DNA of 64,000 nt. It comes from Spirochaetota bacterium (lineage in GTDB: Bacteria; Spirochaetota; Spirochaetia; Treponematales; UBA12059). Each line of letters starts with the position of its first letter. Position 1 is the stretch's first letter. Below are positions 33,634 to 43,222 of this stretch, in pieces. Location of the stretch: assembly GCA_022703505.1 (NCBI GenBank), contig JAKLDN010000003.1:310001-374000 (forward strand), written 5' to 3'. The notes beneath the pieces are model-generated. The model ran no database searches and was not told the origin of the DNA. It saw only the letters and a program-made list of their open reading frames with translations. Position numbers and translations under genes: made by a program.

Positions 33634-34938
33634 TCACCCGAACAACGTGGGAAGCACATAGTCCTCCAACTCCCGGCGAACCCGCGGCAGATCGATGGTC
33701 GTGAACGCCCCGTCCCGGTAGAGGATCCGGCCCCGGACCATGGTGAGGACGACGTCGCTGCCCCGGGCGGAGTAGACCAAGTTGGACACCACGTTGTGGC
33801 AGGGGACCAGGTGGGGGCGGTCGAAGTCCAGGAGGATGAGGTCCGCGTCCATCCCGGGGACCATGCGGCCGCACTCGTCCGCCCGGCCCTGGGCCCGGGC
33901 CCCGTTGAACGTGGCCAGGCGCAGGGCGTCCAAGGCGGACACGGCCCGGGGATCCCCGCTTGCCCCCTTGTGGATCAGGGCGGCGGTCTTGATCTCCTCG
34001 AAGAGGTCGTGGCTGTTGTTGGAGGCCACGCTGTCCGTGCCGAGGGCTACGTTGATCCCCCTGGCCAGGAGGGCGGGCACCGGGGCGATGCCGCTGGCGA
34101 GCTTCAGGTTGCTCACGGGATTGTGGGCGACATTCACTCCCCGGGCGGCCAGAAGGTCCATGTCATCCCCGGTGACCCGGACGCAGTGGGCCGCCACGGC
34201 CCGGGTCCCCCAGACCCCGTACCGGTCCAGGATCGCAGCGGGACTCGCTCCGTACTTGGCGATGCAGTCCTCGTGCTCCTTCCGGGTCTCCGACAGGTGG
34301 ACGTGCATCCCCAGGCCGTTCTCGGCGGCGTACTCCGCCACGGCGGCCCAGAGCTTCGGGTTGGACGTGTACTCCGCGTGGATGCTGGCCTCGATCCGGA
34401 TACGTCCTCCGTCCCGGCCGTCCCACTCCCGGTGGAGGCGTCGCATCTCCACGCAGCCCGGGTGGGACTCGAAGGAAAAATCCTCGGAGAAAAGGGAGGT
34501 GCCCCGGGAGACGTTGGCCTTGATGCCGGATTCCTCCACCGCGGCCAAAATGTCGTCGCAGAAGTAATACATGTCCGTGAAGGACGTGGTGCCCGAGGCC
34601 AAGGCCTCGGCTATGCCCAGCAGGGCGCCGGCCCGGACGCAGCGGCCGTCCAGCTTGGCCTCCACGGGAAAGATGTACTTCGTCAGCCAGGTCTGAAGGT
34701 CGTAATCGTCCGCGTAACCCCGGAGGACCGTCATGGGGATGTGGGTATGGCAGTTGACGAGGCCCGGCAGGAGGACCTTCCCGCGGCCGTCGATTCGTTC
34801 CCCGGAAAAGTCCGGGGGAGGCGAGTCGGTCACGGATGCGATCCTGCCGCCGGAGACGAGCACGTAGGAGTCCGGCCGGACCGGCGTGTCGCCGTCCATC
34901 GTGACCGCGGTCACGTTCTCGAATAGGGTATCCCTCAT
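33634..34938 (-). CDS. mtaD: 5-methylthioadenosine/S-adenosylhomocysteine deaminase (MtaD type)
   Basis: A 434-residue amidohydrolase. LVNCHTHIPM has metal ligands H64 and H66, HVHLSETRKEHE and AAHCV give the next histidines and the catalytic region, and ALGTDSVASNNSHDL holds the metal-binding Asp. The layout matches MtaD, which deaminates MTA and SAH to the inosine forms. The next gene upstream in the operon, 10 bp away, is a phosphorylase of the MTA/MTI group, supporting MTA salvage by deamination first. Confidence 0.9.
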   Translation of the reverse strand: MRDTLFENVTAVTMDGDTPVRPDSYVLVSGGRIASVTDSPPPDFSGERIDGRGKVLLPGLVNCHTHIPMTVLRGYADDYDLQTWLTKYIFPVEAKLDGRCVRAGALLGIAEALASGTTSFTDMYYFCDDILAAVEESGIKANVSRGTSLFSEDFSFESHPGCVEMRRLHREWDGRDGGRIRIEASIHAEYTSNPKLWAAVAEYAAENGLGMHVHLSETRKEHEDCIAKYGASPAAILDRYGVWGTRAVAAHCVRVTGDDMDLLAARGVNVAHNPVSNLKLASGIAPVPALLARGINVALGTDSVASNNSHDLFEEIKTAALIHKGASGDPRAVSALDALRLATFNGARAQGRADECGRMVPGMDADLILLDFDRPHLVPCHNVVSNLVYSARGSDVVLTMVRGRILYRDGAFTTIDLPRVRRELEDYVLPTLFG

Positions 34939-34948
34939 GGCTCCTCCC

Positions 34949-35713
34949 TCAGACTCGCGCAGCCGCCGGGACCTCGCAACAGGTCTTGGTCATCGGTCGC
35001 TTGAAGGTGTCCACGCAGGCGCGCAGGATCGCGGCCCGGTTCCGGGACATGGCCTCCTGCACCTGTCGGAGGGTAGCCTCCTCCTCGGACAGGCCCGTGC
35101 ACATGTTCGTCACGATCCCCACGGAGGCGTAGCAGATCCCCGCCTCCCGGGCCAGGACGACCTCCGGCACGCTGGTCATCCCGACCACCTCGCCGCCCAT
35201 CCGGGCGTACATGCGGATCTCCGCGGCGGTCTCGAAGCGGGGCCCCTCGGTGCACACGTAGACCGCGGAACCCTTGATCCAAAGACGGTGGTCCCGGGCG
35301 GTCTCCTCGAAGGCCTCCGTCAGCTTCCGGCAGTAGGGTTCCCCCATGGGCACGTGTCGGACCTCCGTGCCGTCCTCGAAGAAGGTGGAGGGCCTGCCTT
35401 TCGTGAAGTCCAGGAAGTCCCGGAGGACGACCACGTCCCCGGGGGCGAATCGTTCGGAACAGGAGCCCACGGCGGCGGTCGCGTAGATGAACCGGATTCC
35501 CAGGTCCTTCAAGGCCTGGATGTTCGCTCGATAGTTGATCCTGTGCGGAGGGACCGAGTGGCCCCGACCGTGCCGGGGCAGGAAGGCGAACCGGAATCCG
35601 TCGATCGTCACGAGGTCCACGTCCGCGGAGCCGTACCTCGTATCCACCGTGACGCTCTCCTTGTCGTCGAAGAGCTTGTAGACGCCGGTACCTCCGATGA
35701 TCGCCTGATTCAT
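34949..35713 (-). CDS. MTAP-family nucleoside phosphorylase, probably for S-methyl-5'-thioinosine
   Basis: A 254-residue type-1 purine nucleoside phosphorylase. IIGGTGVYKL, PRHGRGHSVPPHRINYRAN and CTEGPRFETAAEI are family motifs, and GMTSVPEVVLAREAG lies in the active site. Adenine-specific MTAPs carry Asp in the base pocket (TDYD-like). This protein reads IVTNMCTG, with Asn where 6-oxopurine enzymes have it. That fits methylthioinosine or inosine as substrate and the neighbouring deaminase. First gene of the two-gene operon. Confidence 0.85.
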   Translation of the reverse strand: MNQAIIGGTGVYKLFDDKESVTVDTRYGSADVDLVTIDGFRFAFLPRHGRGHSVPPHRINYRANIQALKDLGIRFIYATAAVGSCSERFAPGDVVVLRDFLDFTKGRPSTFFEDGTEVRHVPMGEPYCRKLTEAFEETARDHRLWIKGSAVYVCTEGPRFETAAEIRMYARMGGEVVGMTSVPEVVLAREAGICYASVGIVTNMCTGLSEEEATLRQVQEAMSRNRAAILRACVDTFKRPMTKTCCEVPAAARV

Positions 35714-35772
35714 GGATTTCCTTCCTTCCGGCCCTTTTAAACCGGGATGCCCGGCATTAGTATATCGGATAC

Positions 35773-37110
35773 ATGAAGATCATCGTAGGGCATTCCAACA
35801 TGGACTTGGACTGCATAGGCTCCCTGGTGCTGGCGCAGTACCTCTTCCCGGACCACGTTCCCCTGCGAAGCCACCTCATGCAGCCCGCGGCGCGCAACCT
35901 GATGAACCTGTACGCCGACCGTCTCGATTTTCCGGGGATCAAGGACATCAAGGGCGAGAAGGTGGAGCGCGTCGTCGTGGTGGACGCCCGGTCCGAGGAC
36001 AGGATAGCCGAGGTCCTTCCCCTGATCGAGCCGGGGACCGAGATCGAGGTCTTCGACCACCACCCGCCGTCGGGCCGGGAGATTCCGGGGGCGACGGTCC
36101 ACGGGTGTTCCTTCGGGGCGAACGCGTCCCAGCTCTGCAGGCTCCTGGCGGGCAACGGGATCGGCCTGGACCCCGAGGACGCCACCATAGCCCTGACGGG
36201 CATCTACGCCGATACGGGGAACTTCACGCACTCCAACGTTTGCCGCGAGGACTTCAACGCCGCCGCCTTCCTCCTGGAACAGGGGGCGTCCCTGAAACTC
36301 GTCAAGGACTTCCTGGTGCCCCTCAAGGAACGGAACCAGGTCGTGCTCTTCCACGAGGTCCTGGCAGGCCTGGAAAGCCGGACCATCCGGGGACATGTCG
36401 TCCAGACCTGCTACATGGAATTGGAGGAGGATTCTCAGGGTTTAGGAGCCGTGGTGGAGCGGGTCTTCGAGGTGGAAAACGGGGAGATCCTCCTGGGATT
36501 CTTCTTTTTCAAGCCCAAGGGTAAGGCCCTGATCATAGGCCGGAACGGAACCTCCGACGTGCGCCTGAACGAAGTGCTGGCGGATTTCGGCGGCGGAGGC
36601 CACGCCCAGGCGGCTTCCGCCACGGTGCGCACCGAGAACGGGCGCGAACTCTACGAGAGGTTCCTGGGATACCTGGAACGTGCCCTGCGTCCCGCCGCCA
36701 CGGCCTGGGACATCATGACAGAGGAGGTCGAGGTCCTAGGCCAGGAGGACAGCCTCCTGGACGCGTCCCTCTTCTTCGAGCGGACCATGCACACCGGAGC
36801 CCCCGTGGTGGACGCCGAGGGGAACCTGTCCGGGATCATCACCCTGCGGGACATCCTGAAGGGGCGGAAGGCGGGGCAGATGAAAGCCCCGGTCCGGACC
36901 TACATGTCCCGGAACGTGGTGACCGCGGCGCCGGATTCCACGGTCCGCCAGATCGACGACCTCTTGTTCCGGCACAACATCGGCCACCTCCCGGTCGTCG
37001 TGGACCGGAAGGTGGTGGGCATCGTGACCCGGACGGACTTCCTGGAATACAAGCACAACGAGCGGCGGAAGAAGGACCAGCTGCTCAAGGAGTTCCGGGA
37101 AGAGGCCTGA
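35773..37110 (+). CDS. DHH/DHHA1 phosphoesterase with two CBS domains
   Basis: A 445-residue protein. The DHH domain has GHSNMDLDCIGS (H7, D11, D13), D71, and DHH at 95-97. DHHA1 ends with GGGGHAQAAS near 275. Two CBS domains follow (about 310-365 and 370-430), usually adenosine-nucleotide sensors. The same modules occur in fused CCA-adding or poly(A) polymerase proteins, but the polymerase part is absent here. Likely a manganese phosphodiesterase or exonuclease for short RNA or cyclic nucleotides regulated by adenylates. Divergent from the MTA operon by 59 bp. Confidence 0.88.
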   Translation: MKIIVGHSNMDLDCIGSLVLAQYLFPDHVPLRSHLMQPAARNLMNLYADRLDFPGIKDIKGEKVERVVVVDARSEDRIAEVLPLIEPGTEIEVFDHHPPSGREIPGATVHGCSFGANASQLCRLLAGNGIGLDPEDATIALTGIYADTGNFTHSNVCREDFNAAAFLLEQGASLKLVKDFLVPLKERNQVVLFHEVLAGLESRTIRGHVVQTCYMELEEDSQGLGAVVERVFEVENGEILLGFFFFKPKGKALIIGRNGTSDVRLNEVLADFGGGGHAQAASATVRTENGRELYERFLGYLERALRPAATAWDIMTEEVEVLGQEDSLLDASLFFERTMHTGAPVVDAEGNLSGIITLRDILKGRKAGQMKAPVRTYMSRNVVTAAPDSTVRQIDDLLFRHNIGHLPVVVDRKVVGIVTRTDFLEYKHNERRKKDQLLKEFREEA

Positions 37111-37132
37111 GCCCGGCCGCCCCGCTCCGGGA

Positions 37133-37843
37133 TCAGTGGCCGCCCAGGTAGGCCCGCTTGACCTCCGCATTGGCCAGGAGGTTCGCGGCCGTATCCGAGA
37201 GGGTGATCCGTCCGGTCTCCATGACGTAGCCCTTGTGGGCCGTCTTCAAGGCCAGGTTGGCGTTCTGCTCCACCAGGAAGATCGTCGTCTTCTGGTCGCG
37301 GTTCACCTGCTCGATGATCTTGAAGATCTGCTGGACCAGTATGGGGGCCAGGCCCAGGGACGGCTCGTCCAGGAGGAGAAGCTTGGGCCTGCCCATCAGG
37401 GCCCGGGAGATGGCCAGCATCTGCTGCTCGCCCCCGGAGAGGGTGCCTCCGGCCTGGTTCCTTCGTTCCGCCAGCCGGGGGAAGAGTTCGAAGACGTACT
37501 CGAAATCCTTCGCGATCCCGGGCTTGTCCTTCCGCAGGTAGGCACCCATGTCCAGGTTTTCCTTGACCGTGAGGCCCGGGAAAATCCGCCTTCCTTCCGG
37601 CACCTGGACGATGCCGAGCTCCACGATGCGGTCGCTGGAAAGCCCGGTGATGTCCCGGTCCTCGAAAAAGACCTTTCCCTCCCGGGGGGGCACGACGCCG
37701 CAGACGGACATCAGGGTGGTGGACTTACCCGCGCCGTTCGCGCCGATCAGGGTGACGATCTCGCCCTGCTTGATTTCCAGGGAGATCCCCTTCAGGGCCT
37801 GGATATTCCCGTAAAAAGTTGAGACGGACTCGAGTTTAAGCAT
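37133..37843 (-). CDS. livF: Branched-chain amino acid ABC transporter ATPase LivF
   Basis: A 236-residue ATPase with GANGAGKST (Walker A), TLSGGEQQMLAI (signature) and LLLLDEPSLGLAP (Walker B), the LivF pattern. It is the last gene of a five-gene liv operon and overlaps livG by 8 bp. Convergent with the DHH-CBS gene. Confidence 0.94.
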   Translation of the reverse strand: MLKLESVSTFYGNIQALKGISLEIKQGEIVTLIGANGAGKSTTLMSVCGVVPPREGKVFFEDRDITGLSSDRIVELGIVQVPEGRRIFPGLTVKENLDMGAYLRKDKPGIAKDFEYVFELFPRLAERRNQAGGTLSGGEQQMLAISRALMGRPKLLLLDEPSLGLAPILVQQIFKIIEQVNRDQKTTIFLVEQNANLALKTAHKGYVMETGRITLSDTAANLLANAEVKRAYLGGH

Positions 37844-38619
37844 TGACCTCTTCTCCCAGGTATGCCTTGATCACGACGGGATTCCGCTTGATTTCGGCGG
37901 GAGTGCCCTCGGCGATGAGCTGGCCGTAGTCGACTACGTAGATCCGCTCGGAAACCCGCATCACCAGGCTCATGTCATGCTCGATCAGGAAGATGGAGAC
38001 CTTCTCGGTGTCGCGGATCCGCACGATCAGGTCGTCCAGGTGTCCGGTCTCCTTTGGGTTCATCCCCGCGGCGGGCTCGTCCAGCAGGAGGAGGAAGGGC
38101 TCCGTGGCAAGGGCCCGGGCGATCTCCAGGAGGCGTTGGGCGCCGTAGGGAAGGTTCTTGGCCAGCTCGTTCACGTACTTTTCCAGCTCGATCTTCTTTA
38201 AGATCTCGTAGGAATCGTGGATGACCTTCTGTTCCTCCTCCCGGGTGGATCCGTCCCGGAGGATGGCGCCCAGGATGCCTGCCTTGAGCCGGGCGTGCCG
38301 CCCGATCATGACGTTCTCCAGGACCGTCATGTTCTGGAAGAGCCGGATGTTCTGGAAGGTCCGGGCAAGGCCCTTCTCCGTGACCACGTGGGGCAAGAGA
38401 TTGTTGATGACCTCCGGGGATTTCCCGGGCGGGGTTATCGATATGGTTCCCGCGGAGGGGGGATACACGCCGGTCACGCAGTTGAAGAACGTCGTCTTCC
38501 CTGCGCCGTTCGGGCCGATCAGGGCGACGATCTCCCCCTGGCGTATGGTCATGGACACGTCGTTCAGGGCCCGCAGGCCCCCGAAATTCATGGTGACGTT
38601 CTTGGCGTCCAGGATCGAC

Positions 38620-38627
<8 letters not shown>
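37836..38627 (-). CDS. livG: Branched-chain amino acid ABC transporter ATPase LivG
   Basis: A 263-residue ATPase. Walker A is GPNGAGKTTFFNC. The signature is the LivG-specific LPYGAQRLLEIARALA, and Walker B is FLLLLDEPAAGMNP. It overlaps livF and livM by 8 bp each, so subunits are made in step. It works with LivF to drive LivHM. Confidence 0.94.
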
Positions 38628-39867
<1,240 letters not shown>

Positions 39868-39878
39868 GCTCTGCCGCC

Positions 39879-40787
39879 TCAGATCTTTTCTTTCTGGGAT
39901 TTGCCCAGAAGCCCGGAGGGGCGGAAAATCAGGATCAGGACCAGGATGATGAAGGCGAACACGTCCTCGTAGTCCGAGGAGATGTACCCGGTGCCGAAGC
40001 TTTCGGTCAGGCCCAGCACGAAGCTGCCGAGCACGGCGCCCGGTATGGAACCGATCCCGCCGAGGACCGCGGCCACGAAGGCCTTGATGCCGGCGATGAA
40101 GCCTATGTAGAAGTTGATCTGCCCCACGTGGGAACTGATCAGGACCCCGCCCACGGCCGCCATGGCGGATCCGATGACGAAGGTGACCGCGATGACCTGG
40201 TTGATGTTGATGCCCACCAACAGGGCCATGGTCTTGTCCTGGGCGGTCGCCCGCATGGCCTTACCGATCTTCGTGAACTTGATCAGCAGGGTCAGGAGCA
40301 CCATGACCACCGCGGTGACCAGGAAGATGATGACCTGGGTGGAGCTCAGCATCCCCCCGAGTCCCTCGAGGAACCGGAACTTGGGGATGAGCCGGGGGAA
40401 GGAAACGAAGTCCGAAGTCTGGGCCAGGAGTACGTAGTTTTGGAGGAAATACGACATGCCGATGGCGCTGATCAGGGCGGAGAGGCGGGGGGCGTTCCGG
40501 AGGGGCTTGTAGGCGATCTTCTCCATGGTGAAGCCGTAGGCCGCGGAATACACGACCGCGACGACCATCGCGATGGCGAACACGGCGATGCCGGGCATGC
40601 CGGTCATGTTGAGGACCGTGGCCACGATCAGGGCCGTGAACGCCCCGATCATGTAGATCTCCCCGTGGGCGAAATTGATGAGCTGGACGATGCCGTACAC
40701 CATCGTATAGCCCAGGGCGATCAGGGCGTAGATGCTGCCTCGGGTCATGCCCGAGATGAATAACTGAAGCAAGTAGTTTAGGTCCAT
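39879..40787 (-). CDS. livH: Branched-chain amino acid ABC transporter permease LivH
   Basis: A 302-residue permease with about eight helices. The N-terminal GMTRGSIYALIALGYTMVYGIVQLINFAHGEIYMIGAF and the loop MRATAQDKTMALLVGINI are LivH signatures. It lies 204 bp downstream of livK. A weak stem-loop in that gap may reduce read-through so that the binding protein exceeds the membrane subunits. Confidence 0.94.
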   Translation of the reverse strand: MDLNYLLQLFISGMTRGSIYALIALGYTMVYGIVQLINFAHGEIYMIGAFTALIVATVLNMTGMPGIAVFAIAMVVAVVYSAAYGFTMEKIAYKPLRNAPRLSALISAIGMSYFLQNYVLLAQTSDFVSFPRLIPKFRFLEGLGGMLSSTQVIIFLVTAVVMVLLTLLIKFTKIGKAMRATAQDKTMALLVGININQVIAVTFVIGSAMAAVGGVLISSHVGQINFYIGFIAGIKAFVAAVLGGIGSIPGAVLGSFVLGLTESFGTGYISSDYEDVFAFIILVLILIFRPSGLLGKSQKEKI

Positions 40788-40877
40788 GACGGTTCCTAAA
40801 CCTCCCCTATCCTGGATTTCGACCGGTCGTCGCGCATTCGGCCCCCGATCCTCGCACAGAAACCCCGGTTACGCAAA

Positions 40878-40912
40878 GGGGTGCCCAGGAGCCGTACGCT
40901 CGATGGACACCC
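40878..40912 (-). promoter_or_regulatory. Weak stem-loop between livK and livH
   Basis: AGGGGTG and CACCCCT arms flank a loop of about 20 nt in the 204-bp livK-livH gap, with further short complementarity (CCCAGG/CCTGGG). On the minus strand TTTG follows, so it may act as a partial attenuator. Pairing is short, so confidence is low. Confidence 0.3.
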
Positions 40913-40991
40913 CTGGGTACCCGGCGGGTACGGAATGTTCACGTCCGCGGTCTTCCGGAGCGCCCTCGGGCGCCCCGGCGAACCACGTTCC

Positions 40992-42113
40992 TTACTTGAT
41001 CTCCACGTAAACGCCGTTCTGGACCTGGTACACCGAGAAGCCTACGCCGATGGCGTCGCCCTTGGCGTCGAAGCTGATCTTCCCGAGGGGGGTCTCGACG
41101 AACTCGGAGCGGAGGGCCTTGGTGACCGCGTCGTAGTCCACGGAACCGGCCTTCTGGATGGCGTTCAGGAGGGCCTGGGTGGCGGCGTAGGCGTTCAGGA
41201 AGAAGGCTCCCGGATCCTCGCCGTACTTCTTCTTGTGATCCTCCGTGGCCTTGACGGCCAGGGGGTTCTTGGTGGTGTCCACGGGGCCGGAGGCGTAGAC
41301 GCCCTCGGCGGCTTCCTTGGCCACCTTGATGAAGGTGTCGTCCTTGACGCCGTCGTCGGAGATGAAGACGGTCTTCATGCCCTTGGCGCGCATCTGGCTG
41401 ACCAGCTTGGAGGCCTCGGGGTGGTACCCGCCGTACAGGATGGCCTCGGCGCCGGAAGCGGCGACCTTGTTGATGATGGCGGAGTAGTCGACGGCTCCGA
41501 CCTGGATGCCTTCGAAGACCAGGACCTCGGCGCCCGCGGCGTCGAGATAGCCCTTGGCGAACTCGGCGAAGCCCTTGCCGTAGTCACCCTTGTCGTGGAG
41601 GACGGCGAACTTCTTGAACCCGAGCTTCTTCATGGCGAACTCGACATCCACTTCCGCCTGGGCGTCGTCCGACGCGATGGTCCGGAAGAAGTTGGGGTAA
41701 TCGCCGCTCTTGGTCAGGGGGGGATTCGTGGCGGACGGGGAGATCGTGATGATCTTGGCGTCCTTGTAGATGCCCAGGGCCGCCTTGGTGGCTCCGGAGC
41801 AGATGTGTCCGATGACCGCGATGACCTTGTCGCCTACCAGCTTGGAAGCGGTGTTGGTCGCCACTTCGGGCTTGCAGACGTCGTCGGCCACGACCAGTTC
41901 GATCTTCTTGCCCAGGACGCCGCCCTTGGCATTCCACTCCTCCACGACCAGCTCGGCGGCCTTGACCGACGGCAGTCCGTAGGAGGCGAGGTCGCCGGTG
42001 TGGGCGCCCGCGACGCCGATCTTGATCGTCTTCGGTCCCTTGTCGGCGCAGCCGACGAAGGCCAGGAGGGCGATCGCCGCGAGAGCGGTTAGGATTACCA
42101 GCCTCTTCTTCAT
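40992..42113 (-). CDS. livK: Branched-chain amino acid-binding lipoprotein LivK type
   Basis: A 373-residue periplasmic binding protein with a lipobox ending FVGC (Cys21). IKIGVAGAHTGDLASYG, VIGHICSGATKAALGIYKDAKI, SPSATNPPLT and FFRTIASDDAQAE are typical of the Leu/Ile/Val-binding family. It leads the liv operon behind an AT-rich promoter region, with GGAG before ATG. Valine and isoleucine import would feed the acyl-CoA mutase pathway at the right end of the window, though that link is only inference. Confidence 0.94.
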   Translation of the reverse strand: MKKRLVILTALAAIALLAFVGCADKGPKTIKIGVAGAHTGDLASYGLPSVKAAELVVEEWNAKGGVLGKKIELVVADDVCKPEVATNTASKLVGDKVIAVIGHICSGATKAALGIYKDAKIITISPSATNPPLTKSGDYPNFFRTIASDDAQAEVDVEFAMKKLGFKKFAVLHDKGDYGKGFAEFAKGYLDAAGAEVLVFEGIQVGAVDYSAIINKVAASGAEAILYGGYHPEASKLVSQMRAKGMKTVFISDDGVKDDTFIKVAKEAAEGVYASGPVDTTKNPLAVKATEDHKKKYGEDPGAFFLNAYAATQALLNAIQKAGSVDYDAVTKALRSEFVETPLGKISFDAKGDAIGVGFSVYQVQNGVYVEIK

Positions 42114-42156
42114 GTTCTCACTCCTTGTGCATGGGGATTCTTGGGAGAGTTGGACA

Positions 42157-42185
42157 ATAATGGAATCCTTTCAACAAATAATCAA
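42157..42185 (-). promoter_or_regulatory. Putative promoter of the liv operon in an AT-rich region
   Basis: On the minus strand, TTGATT (42185-42180) and CATTAT (42162-42157) are 17 bp apart, about 45 bp upstream of livK. The surrounding 42114-42283 region is strikingly AT-rich for this genome, with a run of nine A residues, consistent with a strong promoter and UP-element-like sequence. Confidence 0.55.
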
Positions 42186-42283
42186 GACTCTCCCCATAGA
42201 ATCGAAAAAAAAATCGAGTGTCCAAGAATGAGATTCCTTCGGTGTGTTTCGACTGATAAATCCAGGATTCGGGGGTTGAAAAT

Positions 42284-43126
42284 TCACGTGGTTTCCAGTC
42301 GGCCGGAAGCGGCCGGATCCTGCCCAAGGGTGTCCGCCAGGAAGGGCAGGGCGGAGCGGAGGGCGGATTCGAGGGGCCAGGGAGGGTTCACGACGAATAT
42401 CCCGCTGCCCGCCAGACCGCGGTCCCCCGGACCAATGTCCCGGACCCGAAGCTCCGCGGAAAGCTTCTGTCGAGTCGTCAAGGCCGAAAGACGGGCCGGA
42501 AGGGCCCGGGCTTCGGGACGCTCCAGGAGGGGATACCAGACCATGTAGGTTCCCGTCTCGAACCTTCCCAGGGCCTCCGCCAGGGCCTCCACGACCCGGT
42601 CGTAGTCCGAGGCCAGTTCGTAGGGGGGGTCCAGTATGACCAGACCCCTTCGGGACGGGGGCGGAAGGACCGCCCGTACGGAGGCGAATCCGTCGGTCCC
42701 CTGGACGTCGACGCGACCGTCCCCGGCGAACCGGATCCGAAGCTCCTCGAGATCCGCCGGATGGATTTCCCTCAACGACAGCCGGTCCCCGGGACGGAGC
42801 AGGGCGGCGGCCAGGGCCGGGGAACCCGGGTACTCCCCGGGATGGATTCCGCCGTATTCCTGTATGAACTCGAGGTACTCGGCGACAGCTTCCGGCGGGA
42901 CCGGGGCCGTCGCTTCCCCGGAAAGGCGTTTTATGCCGGATTCCCATTCCCGGGTTTGGGCGGCGTACCCCTCCTCCAGGCGATACGCACCGGCCCCGGC
43001 GTGTGTGTCCAGGTAAAGGAGGGGTTTGGGCTTCTTCGTCATGTACCGGAGGCAGTGGTACAGGACTAGGTGCTTCAGGATGTCGGCGTGATTCCCGGCG
43101 TGGAAGGCGTGGCGGTAGCCCAGCAT
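42284..43126 (-). CDS. rlmJ: 23S rRNA (adenine-2030-N6)-methyltransferase RlmJ
   Basis: A 280-residue SAM-dependent methyltransferase. The N-terminus MLGYRHAFHAGNHADILKH is diagnostic of RlmJ, so ATG 43126 is chosen over in-frame ATG 43150. LLYLDTHAGAGAY is the SAM-binding region, and VILDPPYE holds the catalytic DPPY of N6-adenine methyltransferases. It methylates one adenine of 23S rRNA. Upstream of the liv operon on the same strand, but with its own context. Confidence 0.93.
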   Translation of the reverse strand: MLGYRHAFHAGNHADILKHLVLYHCLRYMTKKPKPLLYLDTHAGAGAYRLEEGYAAQTREWESGIKRLSGEATAPVPPEAVAEYLEFIQEYGGIHPGEYPGSPALAAALLRPGDRLSLREIHPADLEELRIRFAGDGRVDVQGTDGFASVRAVLPPPSRRGLVILDPPYELASDYDRVVEALAEALGRFETGTYMVWYPLLERPEARALPARLSALTTRQKLSAELRVRDIGPGDRGLAGSGIFVVNPPWPLESALRSALPFLADTLGQDPAASGRLETT

Positions 43127-43153
43127 GGAACCTCCGTTCCCGGACATCATACT

Positions 43154-43171
43154 CCGTCACGGGCGTGACGG
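43154..43171. other. Small perfect hairpin between rlmJ and the ClC gene
   Basis: CCGTCAC (43154-43160) and GTGACGG (43165-43171) with loop GGGC, in the divergent intergenic region. It may be an operator or a leader hairpin of rlmJ. Confidence 0.35.
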
Positions 43172-43184
43172 AAAGACCGAAGGC

Positions 43185-43214
43185 TTGGCGACGGAGTTCC
43201 GGTTCCTGTAGAAT
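43185..43214 (+). promoter_or_regulatory. Putative promoter of the ClC gene
   Basis: TTGGCG (43185-43190) and TAGAAT (43209-43214) with an 18-bp spacer. The expected start site near 43221 is almost at the ATG (43223), which would give a leaderless mRNA. Confidence 0.45.
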
Positions 43215-43222
43215 CCTCACCG

